In this document: positions 47,057-57,154 of the stretch, piece by piece | Layout of the letters: each line of letters begins with the position of its first letter | Numbering within the stretch: position 1 is the stretch's first letter | Assembly: GCA_963846885.1 (NCBI GenBank) | Contig: CAWJXS010000022.1 | Coordinates: 124,001-188,000 of the forward strand | Direction of reading: 5' to 3' | Length of the DNA: 64,000 nucleotides | Source: RPQJ01 sp963846885 | GTDB taxonomy: Bacteria; Pseudomonadota; Gammaproteobacteria; Steroidobacterales; Steroidobacteraceae | Notes under the pieces: model-generated | Told to the model about the DNA's origin: nothing | The model's database searches: none | Seen by the model: the letters and a program-made list of their open reading frames with translations, nothing else | Position numbers and translations under genes: made by a program

Positions 47057-49123
47057 ATGGAACTCCAGCAGTCACCGCCTCGACCGAACAGCGCGCCGCC
47101 GCCGCAACACTCGACCTGGCAGCCGAACTGCCGCGCACTGCAGCAGCTGATCGAAGCAGGACCGCTGCGCAGAGGTGGAAACGGCTACGCCGTACCCTGC
47201 TCGCCGCGGTGCCGGGCCAGCGCGACCTGATGTACATCCATGCCGTTGCGCTGCGCCAGCTGCAGCAGAAGGTTCCGGAGGCGCTAGCCGCGCTGGAGGC
47301 CCTGGAGGAGGCACACCCGACGTTATCCGCGGCTCTTCAGGAACGGGGGCATTGCCACGTGTTCTGCGGCAGGCGCCAGACGCGATCCGTGCCTTCGAGC
47401 GTGCCGTCGAATTGAACCCCGCCCTGCCCGCCAGCTGGCGCTGCTGCAGTCGCTCTACAGGCATGGTCGGCCGCCACGGCGATCGGCGAATGCGGCCAGC
47501 ATGTCGCGAAGATGAGCGAGCCTCGCCGCCGAAGTGGTCACGGCGCGCAGCATGCTGGCGGATGGCAACCTGCGCGAGGCCGAGGAACTTGATTCGCGGC
47601 TATCTGCAGTGAAAACCCTAAAGATATCGAAGGCGTTACGTGTGTTGGCGCTGATTGCTCACAAGAACGAGTTTTCCAAGGACGCGGCCACCTGCTGGAG
47701 GCCGTGCTGGCCGCCGCCCCCGAGCTATCGCGCGGCCCGGCACGACTACGTCCTGGCCCTGATCGCGCTGCACCGGCACAAGGAGGCCCGCGAGCAGATC
47801 GACATCCTGATCACGGCCGAGCCCGAGCGGATCAGCACACCACATGACGCTCGGCCAGCATCCTGGTGGGCGCAGGGCGACACCGAGGCTGCCATCGCCC
47901 TGTATCGCAGAGCTTGCTGGCGCAGCGCCCGGACGATCCGGAGCTGCACCTGTCGCATCGGGCACGCGCTCAAGACCCAGGGCCACCGCGACGAGTCGGA
48001 GCGGGCCTATCGCGAGGCCGCGCGACTGCGGCCCGACTTTGGCGACGCATACTGGAGCCTGGCCAACCTCAAGACCTATCGCTTCGACGGATGAGCAACT
48101 GGCCACGATGCGCGAGCAGGTCGACGCCCGCCGCACTGGCACTGAGTCGACCGCTATCCACCTGTGCTTCGCGCTCGGCAAGGCGCTCGAGGATCGCGGC
48201 GAATACGCCGAGTCGTTCCAGCTACTACGAGCAGGGCAACGCGCTGCAAGCCGGGCAGACGGCACGTACCGGCCCGAGCAGATCGACCGGGTCGCGCGGC
48301 AGGCAGATCGAACTGTGCACCCGCGAGTTCTTTGAATCCCGCGCACGGCTGCGGCTGCAAGGACCCGGCGCCGATCTTCATCGTCGGCCTGCCGCGCGCG
48401 GGCTCGACCCTGCTCGAACAGATCCTGGCGTCACACATCCAGGTCGAAGGCACGATGGAGCTGGCGGACATTCCCCGCCTCGTCAGTGCGCTCGACCTTC
48501 ATGCCCGGCGGGGCCCGCTATCCCGGCGTCCTGGCCCTGCTGACGGCGGACAATTGTCGCAGCTTCGGCGAGAGCCTACCTCCGCGACACGCAGCATTAC
48601 CGCGTGGCAGGCAGGCCGTTCTTCATCGACAAGATGCCGAACAACTTCCGCCACGTCGGCCTGATCCACCTGATGCTGCCGAACGCGAAGATCATCGACG
48701 CGCGGCGCGAGCCGATGGCCTGCTGCTTCACCAACTTCAAGCAGCTGTTCGCCTCGGGTCAGCAGTTCACGTACAGCCTGCGAGGACATCGGCCGCTATT
48801 ACCGAACTGTATGTGCGCCTGATGGAGCACTGGGACGCCGTGCTGCCTGCCGGCCGGATCCTGCGCGTGCAGCACGAGGACGTGCTCGACGACCTCGAGG
48901 GCAGCGTGCGCCGCATGCTCGACGTATTGCGGCCTCGACTTCGAGCCCGCCTGTGTCGAGTTCCACAAGAACGAGCGTCGCGTGCACACGGCGAGCTCCG
49001 AGCAGGTGCGCCGCCCGATCAATCGCGAAGGCGTCGACCAGTGGAGGAACTACGAGCCGTGGCTCGGCGAGCTGCGCGCCGCGCTGGATGACGCGGCGAC
49101 TGCGCTGAGTGCTGGCTCGCTGA
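47057..49123 (+). pseudogene. TPR-repeat sulfotransferase family protein, many frameshifts
   Basis: Composite of roughly 680 aa. The N-terminal half has tetratricopeptide repeats (ALAALEALEEAHPTLS; AIRAFERAVELNPALPASW). The C-terminal half is a sulfotransferase with the PAPS-binding P-loop FIVGLPRAGSTLLEQILASH near 48375 and FIDKMPNNFRHVGLIHLMLP near 48620. The frame changes repeatedly, as in the upstream receptor, and the true stop cannot be fixed (it lies somewhere between 49100 and 49130). Such proteins commonly neighbour TonB receptors in Xanthomonadales-type genomes. Activity on a peptide or lipid is unknown. Confidence 0.72.
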
Positions 49124-49138
49124 CGGGTCAAGCGGCCG

Positions 49139-50455
49139 CTACGCCGGCCGGATGCCCGTCGCGCGCTCCTGGTCGTCGACGATCTTCTTCGTCGCCGCGA
49201 AGTAATGCCAGACGGCCCACAGGCCGAACGGCACCAGGCACAGCATGGCCAGCCGCAAAGACTCGCCGTTTGAAACGTTGTCGGGCGCGAAAGCATCGCT
49301 GAGGAAACCCACCAGCTGAGGCGCGATGATCAGGTTGCCCACGTTGGCGATGAACAACGTCGCCGCGCAAAACTGTGCACGCATGCGCGGCTCGCACAGG
49401 TTGGTGAGCAGGCCGAAGCACGGGCCGATGTAGAAGTAGATCGCCGGGATGAAGATCCAGAACAGGATCGTGGCAAGCTGCAGGTCGCGCGTCCAGTAGA
49501 TGAAGAACGACACGATCGTCGCGAGCAGGACGCCCCAGCCCATGAGGCGCACGATGCGCCGCGGGTCGCGCATCGAAGGCCTCGACATCCACCATCCGGT
49601 GAGCAGGGTGGCCAGGCCGCCGCCGATCAGGTGGATGGGCCCGAGGATGGCGCCAGCCGAGCCCGGCGTCATGCCGTAGTTGCGGATCAGGAACGTGGGC
49701 GTCCACCACATGAGGCCCCAGCCCCAAAGCGCCGTGAGCGCGCTCGCGACCATCACGTGCACCGCGGATTTCTGGATCCACAGGAAGCGCATGCTCTCAC
49801 CAAAGGATGCGCCCTTGCTGTCGCCGCCTTTGTGGTCGAGCTGGCCGCGACGCGGCTCCTTGATCGTGATCAGAATGATCAGACCGACGACGATGCCTGG
49901 GATGCCCAGGACGAGGAACACGGTGCGCCAGTTGTAGGCGTCGTTGATGATGCCGGCAATGTCGGCGCCGATCCACGCACCGATGGGCGCGCCCAGCGAA
50001 AAGATCGTGAGCGCCATCGGGCGTTTGGCGGCCGGAAAATAATCCGAGATGATCGAATTGGCCCCGGGTGTGCCGCCCGCCTCGCCAACGCCGACGCCGA
50101 TGCGGCTCAACAGCAGTTGGATGTAGTTCTTCGACAGGCCGGTGAACGCCGTCATCGCCGACCACAGGATCAGGCAGATCGCGATGATGTTGCGCCGGTT
50201 GCCGCGGTCGATCAGGTAAGAGATCGGGAAGCCGAGCACGACGTAGAACAGGGCCAGCGCGACGCCCGTGAGAAACGCGATGCCCGAGTCGGTGAGCTGC
50301 AGTTCGAGCCGGATCGGTTCGAGCACGGTAGAGATGACGTACCGGTCGGCGATGCTGAGCGTGTAAACCAGCACCATCATCAGCAACACGTACCAGCGTG
50401 TTACCGGGCTGCCCACTCCGCCGTCTGCCGCTTCCGGCCGTGCTGCTGCCACCAT
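49139..50455 (-). CDS. MFS transporter (spinster-like)
   Basis: A 438-aa major facilitator with twelve helices. YTLSIADRYVISTVLEPIR in helix 1, GFPISYLIDRGNRRNI in the 2-3 loop and GVGVGEAGGTPGANSIISDYFP in helix 4 match the spinster-type/organic-acid branch common in gammaproteobacteria. An AGAGG box 5 nt before the ATG supports the start. It stands alone, convergent with the sulfotransferase gene and divergent from the dehydrogenase gene. Substrate unknown. Unlike its upstream neighbours it contains no indels. Confidence 0.87.
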   Translation of the reverse strand: MVAAARPEAADGGVGSPVTRWYVLLMMVLVYTLSIADRYVISTVLEPIRLELQLTDSGIAFLTGVALALFYVVLGFPISYLIDRGNRRNIIAICLILWSAMTAFTGLSKNYIQLLLSRIGVGVGEAGGTPGANSIISDYFPAAKRPMALTIFSLGAPIGAWIGADIAGIINDAYNWRTVFLVLGIPGIVVGLIILITIKEPRRGQLDHKGGDSKGASFGESMRFLWIQKSAVHVMVASALTALWGWGLMWWTPTFLIRNYGMTPGSAGAILGPIHLIGGGLATLLTGWWMSRPSMRDPRRIVRLMGWGVLLATIVSFFIYWTRDLQLATILFWIFIPAIYFYIGPCFGLLTNLCEPRMRAQFCAATLFIANVGNLIIAPQLVGFLSDAFAPDNVSNGESLRLAMLCLVPFGLWAVWHYFAATKKIVDDQERATGIRPA

Positions 50456-50712
50456 CTGGACCTCTCCCCCGAGCGTGCTGCCGCGGATGACCCACCGGTC
50501 TGTCGCCGGTTGGGCTGGACCCGGAGGGGTCCGTGCGTTGTACCTGTGTTGTACTGAAAATCAGCGCCCGTTGCCAGCGACTTCGCACGCATCGGGCGGT
50601 GTGTGCGATGTCCTGCTGCTGCCCAAGAATCCTTTCGTGTCTGCTGATTTTTTTTGCTTGTTCGCTCTGCGGCGGTACCAGTAGCCTGCCCTTTCCAGCC
50701 AGGGGATCAGTC

Positions 50713-51688
50713 GTGAGCAGCAGCAACCAGAAAATCGGGTTCATCGGCCTCGGCAACGTGGGCGCATCCCTCGCCGGCAACCTGCTGCGCCATGGCGTCG
50801 ATCTCACGGTGCGCGATCTCAACGAGGAGGCCGTGGCGGAGTTCGTCGCCAAGGGGGCCAAGCAGGCCGCCTCGCCGCGCGCGATGGCGGAGGCCTGCGA
50901 CATCGTCATCACGTGCCTGCCCTCGCCCGCGATTTCTGCCGCTGTCGTCGAGGGTCCGGATGGCCTGCTCGAAGGCCTCAGCTGCCGGCAAGGTCTGGCT
51001 CGAGATGAGCACGACCGACTCGACCGAGATCAGGCGGCTCGCGCCGAAGGTGGAAGCCAAGGGCGCCACGGCCATGGATTGTCCGGTCTCCGGCGGCTGT
51101 CACCGCGCAGCCACGGGCAACATCTCGATCTTCGCCGGCGGTGAGCGCGCCGCCTTCGAGCGCGTCCTGCCGATCCTCTCGATTCTCGGTCACCAGATCC
51201 TGCACACGGGGCCCATCGGTTCGGCCTCGATGCTGAAGGTGATGACCAATTACCTCTGCACCGTGCACCTGGTCGCGCTCGCCGAGGCGCTCACCACCTG
51301 CAAGGCCATGGGCATGGACATGAACACGACCTACGAGGCCATCCGCATCTCGTCGGGCAATTCGTTCGTGCACGAGACGGAATCGCAGGTGATCCTCAAC
51401 GGCAGCCGCGACATCGGCTTCACGATGGATCTCGTCATCAAGGACGTCGGCCTGTTCGACCAGCTCGCGATCGATCACAAGGTGCCGCTCGCGCTGTCGC
51501 CGCTGATCGTGCAGATCTTCAAGGACGCCGCGGCAGAGTACGGGCCGCGCGAGAACTCGCCGAACATCATCCGGCGCTACGAGGAACCCTGCGGCCTGAA
51601 GGTGCTCGGCACCGGTTTCCCGGCGACGATGGTGGACGACCTGCCCAAGGTGCCGGGCTTCGAGGTCGTGCCGAGCAATAGGGGCTGA
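50713..51688 (+). CDS. NAD(P)-dependent 3-hydroxyisobutyrate-dehydrogenase-like oxidoreductase, one frameshift
   Basis: About 325 aa when joined. N-terminal GFIGLGNVGASLAGNLLRHG gives the beta-hydroxyacid dehydrogenase cofactor motif. MDCPVSGG holds the substrate-binding serine, and the catalytic-lysine helix reads SMLKVMTNYL. The frame breaks near 50980 (after DGLLEGL; homology resumes at SAAGKVWLEMSTT). The GTG start at 50713 has an AGGGG box 7 nt upstream. Family members oxidise 3-hydroxyisobutyrate, tartronate semialdehyde or related acids; the true substrate is open. A single missing base would explain the break. Confidence 0.8.
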
Positions 51689-51694
51689 GAGAAA

Positions 51695-51841
51695 GGGGTT
51701 AGGGGTTAGGGGCTAGTCGGAAGCGCGCTGACGCGCGGCAAGAGCCCTCTCCCGGCCTGCGGCCGAGCTCTCCCGCAGACGCGGGAGAGGTGACTCCGCG
51801 CGCAATCGCGCGCTTCCGACTAGCCCCTAACCCCTAGCCCC
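51695..51841. repeat. Composite long inverted repeat between convergent genes
   Basis: Arms 51695-51728 and 51808-51841 (34 nt) are reverse complements with one mismatch, again starting with TTAGGGG/CTAGGGG heptamers and continuing TCGGAAGCGCGC. The inside holds further hairpins, including CTCTCCCGC/GCGGGAGAG. It lies between the dehydrogenase and purU stops, so it may terminate both. It belongs to the same family as 41347-41453 and contains the CCTCTCCCGC motif of 59195-59282 and 63929-63954. Confidence 0.8.
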
Positions 51842-51847
51842 TATCCC

Positions 51848-52717
51848 CTATCTGAAGATCACCGTCCGGTTCCCATTCAGGAACACGCGCTGCTCGGTCG
51901 CGAGGCGCACTGCCCGCGACAGCGCACGGCGCTCCGAATCACGCCCAGCCGCGACCAGCATGTCGGGCGTATACGAGTGGTCCACGTGCTCGACGATCTG
52001 CTCGATGATCGGGCCTTCGTCGAGGTCGGCCGTGACGAAGTGCGCCGTCGCGCCGATCACCTTCACGCCGCGGTCGTACGCCTGGTGGTAGGGCTTGGCG
52101 CCCTTGAAACCCGGCAGGAACGAGTGATGGATGTTGATCGCGCGGCCGCGCAGCTTGCCGCAGAGATCGTCCGACAGGATCTGCATGTAGCGCGCCAGCA
52201 CCACGAGGTCGGTCTTGGTCGACTCGACGAGCTCGAGCAGCTTCTGCTCCTGCTGCGGCTTGGTCTGCGGCGTCACCGGCAGGTGGAAGAACGGGATGCG
52301 GTTCTGTGCCGCGATCGGCTGCAGCGAGACGTGGTTCGACACGATCGCCGTGATGTCGGCCCGCAACTCGCCGATGCGATGGCGGTACAGCAGGTCCTCG
52401 AGGCAGTGGTCGTAATTCGAGACCATGATCAGCACGCGGGCGCGCTCGCGCGAGTCGTGGATCTTCCACTCCATCTGCTCGATGTCGGCGATTTCCTGGA
52501 ATTCCTTGCGCAAGGCCGCGATGTCGACCTTGTCGCCCTGTACCGCGCAGAACGTGATGCGCACGAAGAAGCGCTGCGAGATGGTGTCGTCGAACTGCTG
52601 CATCTCGACGATGTAGAAACGCCGCGAGGCGAGGAACGTGGTCACCCGCGCGGTCGTGCCCATGCGACTGGCGCAGGTGGCCGTCAGCACGAAGGGGTGC
52701 TCGGTATCGAAACTCAT
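51848..52717 (-). CDS. purU: Formyltetrahydrofolate deformylase
   Basis: A 289-aa enzyme hydrolysing 10-formyl-THF to formate and THF. The N-terminal ACT domain (residues 8-85) starts with FVLTATCASRMGTTARVTTFL. The formyltransferase-fold domain has the RAINIHHSFLPGFKGAKPYHQ catalytic segment near residue 195 and ATAHFVTADLDEGPIIEQ near residue 230. In an N-demethylating organism PurU regenerates free THF and releases the methyl carbon as formate, completing the route through FolD. It is divergent from the corrinoid operon. Confidence 0.95.
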   Translation of the reverse strand: MSFDTEHPFVLTATCASRMGTTARVTTFLASRRFYIVEMQQFDDTISQRFFVRITFCAVQGDKVDIAALRKEFQEIADIEQMEWKIHDSRERARVLIMVSNYDHCLEDLLYRHRIGELRADITAIVSNHVSLQPIAAQNRIPFFHLPVTPQTKPQQEQKLLELVESTKTDLVVLARYMQILSDDLCGKLRGRAINIHHSFLPGFKGAKPYHQAYDRGVKVIGATAHFVTADLDEGPIIEQIVEHVDHSYTPDMLVAAGRDSERRALSRAVRLATEQRVFLNGNRTVIFR

Positions 52718-53031
52718 GCAGGTCTCCGCGCCTTGATCGGATGATGTTGTTATCCGGGGGCACGGAGATTGTCAGAATGCGACGACCGTGCGCAAGCCGG
52801 ATCGACACCGGATTGGCCCCTCCATCGCGCCACCCGGGCACGTCTGGTAGAAAGCATGGACCTAGCGAATAAATAGATTCAACGGCCCCTGCCGGCAGTC
52901 CGTTCACAGCTTGCCACCGACGGTCTTTACACTGCGCCGCAAATGTCGCATCGTGACAAGCCTATGTCGCCGCGGCACCACCGGGAATGTCCCTGGGTGC
53001 CTAGAATCGCGCAGTTCCTGGAGAGACAGTC
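52718..53031. promoter_or_regulatory. Divergent promoter region, purU / corrinoid operon
   Basis: No gene. ATGTCGC occurs at 52943-52949 and 52964-52970, a 21-bp period. The imperfect palindrome TGTCGCATCGTGACA (52944-52958) overlaps the first copy and may be an operator. An AT-rich patch lies at 52867-52880. A cobalamin riboswitch was looked for upstream of the corrinoid gene; no B12 box (GCCACTG) or convincing fold was seen. A GGAGAG ribosome site precedes the ATG at 53032. Confidence 0.4.
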
Positions 53032-53748
<717 letters not shown>

Positions 53749-53755
53749 CGGTGCG

Positions 53756-54397
53756 ATGGACGGTGCAACGCCCGTCCTGGTCATCGCGTGCGGCGCCCTC
53801 GCCCGCGAGATCGTCGCGCTCAAGCGTCTGAACGGCTGGTCGGCACTGGATGTCCAGTGCCTGCCCCCCGAACTGCACAATCGACCGGAGCAGATTCCAG
53901 GCGCCGTGAAGGCGGCGATCGATGCGGGTCGGGCGCGCTACGAACGCATCTTCGTTGCCTACGCTGATTGCGGCACCGGCGGCCTGCTCGACGCGGTGCT
54001 GGTCGACGAACGCATCGAGCGTTTGCCGGGCGCGCATTGCTACGAGTTTTTCGCGACGGCCGCAGTGTTCGGGCGCCTGAGCGACGCCGAGCCCGGCACG
54101 TTCTACCTGACGGACTTCCTCGTGCGGCACTTCGACCGGCTGGTCATCGCAGGCCTAGGCATCGACCGGCACCCCGAACTGGCCGGCGAGTACTTCCGCA
54201 ATTACCGCAAGCTTGCGTACCTGGTGCAGGTGCCGGACGCAGAGCTGGCCGCGGCGGCCCGAGCAGCTGCGGCCCGACTCGGGCTCGAATATGAAGAACA
54301 CAACACGGGCTACGGCGACCTCGCCTCGAGCCTCTCATCCGTGGTGGCACGCCACGAGCATCCAGTGATTTGGGAGAAGTCTGCATGGCCTCGCTGA
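53756..54397 (+). CDS. DUF1638-family protein, conserved neighbour of corrinoid methyl transfer
   Basis: A 213-aa soluble protein. ATPVLVIACGALAREIVAL at the start, YADCGTGGLLDAVL near residue 70 and FYLTDFLVRHFDRLVIAGLGID near residue 120 are the DUF1638 hallmarks. It has cysteines in the CGALA and DCGTGG motifs, which could bind metal or a cofactor. No enzymatic activity is established for the family. It starts 7 nt after the corrinoid gene and overlaps the next gene by 13 nt, so it is a fixed part of this operon. A role in corrinoid handling or activation is inference. Confidence 0.87.
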   Translation: MDGATPVLVIACGALAREIVALKRLNGWSALDVQCLPPELHNRPEQIPGAVKAAIDAGRARYERIFVAYADCGTGGLLDAVLVDERIERLPGAHCYEFFATAAVFGRLSDAEPGTFYLTDFLVRHFDRLVIAGLGIDRHPELAGEYFRNYRKLAYLVQVPDAELAAAARAAAARLGLEYEEHNTGYGDLASSLSSVVARHEHPVIWEKSAWPR

Positions 54398-54726
54398 TCG
54401 TGATTTCGTGGCGTGACGTGCCCGCGCAGGTCGTGGTCAAGCGCGGCCGCGAGACTGCCAAGGTGCAGTTGTCACACCGGTTCCAGGAAGCTGTCGATCG
54501 CGCCGCGATGCGCGCGGGCCGCGGCAGCTCCGACGCGTATCTCGAAGACTGGCGCCGTGCCGCCCCGCAACCTTGCGGTGACGACCTGCAGGCCGAGGCC
54601 CAGGCCGCCGCTGCCGCCATCGAGGCCCGCTACACCGACGACGACCTCACGCGAATCATCCGCGCCAAGGGCATCGACGTGAACCTGCCCGAGCCGTTCA
54701 TGCCGCCGGCCGAAGGCACCGCCTGA
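54385..54726 (+). CDS. 'Virulence factor' domain protein (PF13769-like), function unknown
   Basis: A 113-aa protein starting LIVISWRDVPAQVVVKRGRETAKVQL, then FQEAVDRAAMRAG and a C-terminal DDLTRIIRAKGIDVNLPEPF. This matches the family labelled virulence factor, a name with no mechanistic meaning here. The ATG at 54385 has a GGAG box 9 nt upstream and overlaps the DUF1638 gene; the next gene's ATG overlaps its stop. Position between the corrinoid carrier and MetVF points to a C1-metabolic role. It has no signal peptide. Confidence 0.82.
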   Translation: MASLIVISWRDVPAQVVVKRGRETAKVQLSHRFQEAVDRAAMRAGRGSSDAYLEDWRRAAPQPCGDDLQAEAQAAAAAIEARYTDDDLTRIIRAKGIDVNLPEPFMPPAEGTA

Positions 54727-55194
54727 TGTACACGGTCCGCCTGTGGTCGGTGCGTCATGCGCGCGGCCTTGCGCGTTTCTACCAGTGGTTCGAGGACACG
54801 CTGCTGCGCCTGCACCCACTGCTCGCAGCGCATCGGTTATCACCGGCTCGAGCGACCCGTCGCCATCGTCGAGCGCAACGTCAAGGGGCTGCTGTTCGAC
54901 TGCCGCATGTGCGGCCGCTGCGTGTTGAGTTCCACCGGCATGTCATGCCCCATGAACTGCCCCAAGCAGCTGCGCAACGGCCCTTGCGGCGGGGTGCGTG
55001 CGAACGGCAACTGCGAGGTGAAGCCCGAGATGCGCTGCGTCTGGGTCGAAGCGTGGCGCGGCGCCGAACGCATGGGTCCGGGCGGGCTGGAAGCGATCCA
55101 GAAGGTGCAGCCGCCGGTGGATCGTCGCCTCGAGGGCTCGTCCGCCTGGTTGCGGGTGGTGCGTGAAAAAGGGCAGCAGGGAATCGCGCCATGA
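54726..55194 (+). CDS. metV: MetV-like cysteine-rich protein (MTHFR C-terminal zinc domain), one frameshift
   Basis: About 156 aa when joined. An N-terminal helical part (ARGLARFYQWFEDTLLRLHP) is followed by a dense cysteine domain: DCRMCGRCVLSS, MSCPMNCPKQL, NGPCGGV, ANGNCEVKPEMRC. This is the partner domain of MetF known as MetV in acetogens, where MetVF forms the methylene-THF reductase complex. The frame shifts near 54830; the second frame (IGYHRLERPVAIVERN) runs to the stop. The stop overlaps the metF ATG (ATGA). One base error would restore a single ORF. Confidence 0.83.
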
Positions 55195-56206
55195 TGTTCG
55201 AAGACGAACCGGTACCGGGCTACCCGCTGCCGATCCTGCCCGGCCACACGTCCCCCGGCCGCTTCGAGCGCGTGCTGCGCGCGGGCGCTTTCGCCGTGAC
55301 GGCTGAGCTTGCTCCGCCCGACTCGGCCGACCCGGAAGAGGTTTACAAGCGCGCGCGCGTGTTCGACGGCTACGTCGATGCGATCAACGCCACGGACGGC
55401 AGTGGCGCCAACTGCCACATGTCGAGCCTGGCCGTCTGCGCGCTGCTCACGCGCGTGGGCTACGCGCCGGTGATGCAGATCTCCTGTCGCGACAAGAACC
55501 GCATCGCGATCCAGGGCGACATCCTCGGCGGCGCCGCGATGGGCGTGTGCAACGTGCTGTGCCTGAGTGGCGACGGCGTGCAGGCCGGCGACCATCCGCA
55601 GGCCAAGCCGGTGTTCGACCTCGACTCCACCTCGCTGCTCGGCATCGCGCGCGGCTTGCGCGACGAGCATCGCTTCGAGAGCGGCCGCAAGATCTCCTTC
55701 GCTCCACGCGTATTGCTGGGCGCGGCCGAGAATCCCAACGTGTCGCCGGTCGAGCATCGCGCGGTGCGGCTGGCCAAGAAGATCGCCGCCGGCGCGCAGT
55801 TCGTGCAGACCCAGTACTGCTACGACATCCCCCTGCTCCGCCGCTTCATGACCGCCGTCGAAGACGCCGGCCTGCTCGACAAGGTGTTCATCCTCGTCGG
55901 TGTCGGTCCGCTGCGCACGGCCAAGGCGGGCGAATGGATGCGGACCCACGTGCCTGGCATCCACATCCCCGACGCCATCATCGAGCGCGTCAAGGGCGCC
56001 AAGGACCAGACCCGCGAAGGCCTCAACCTGTGCGTGGACCTGATCCAGGAGGTCCGCGACATCAAGGGCGTGAGCGGCGTGCACGTCATGGCCTATCGGC
56101 AGGAAGAGTCCGTGGCCGAAGTCATCGACCGCTCGGGTATCCTCGCCGGACGCACACCCTGGTTCCCGGGCCGGGACGCACAGATCAACGCAGACAGGAA
56201 ACTTTC

Positions 56207-56210
<4 letters not shown>
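55191..56210 (+). CDS. metF: Methylenetetrahydrofolate reductase (MetF-type, MetVF partner)
   Basis: A 339-aa TIM-barrel flavoprotein. AFAVTAELAPPDSADPEEV near residue 30 gives the catalytic glutamate and start of the barrel. VCNVLCLSGDGVQAGDHPQAKPVFDLDS near residue 120 is the FAD/folate region, and AQFVQTQYCYDI near residue 205 is another conserved segment. In this operon it probably runs in reverse, oxidising methyl-THF to methylene-THF. It is fused by overlap to metV upstream and to the methyltransferase gene downstream (ATGA at both ends). Confidence 0.92.
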
Positions 56211-57142
<932 letters not shown>

Positions 57143-57154
57143 GGCGACGAAATC

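Noticed and set aside
52718..53031. Cobalamin riboswitch upstream of the corrinoid gene
   Set aside because: No B12-box sequence or convincing multistem fold could be seen by eye.
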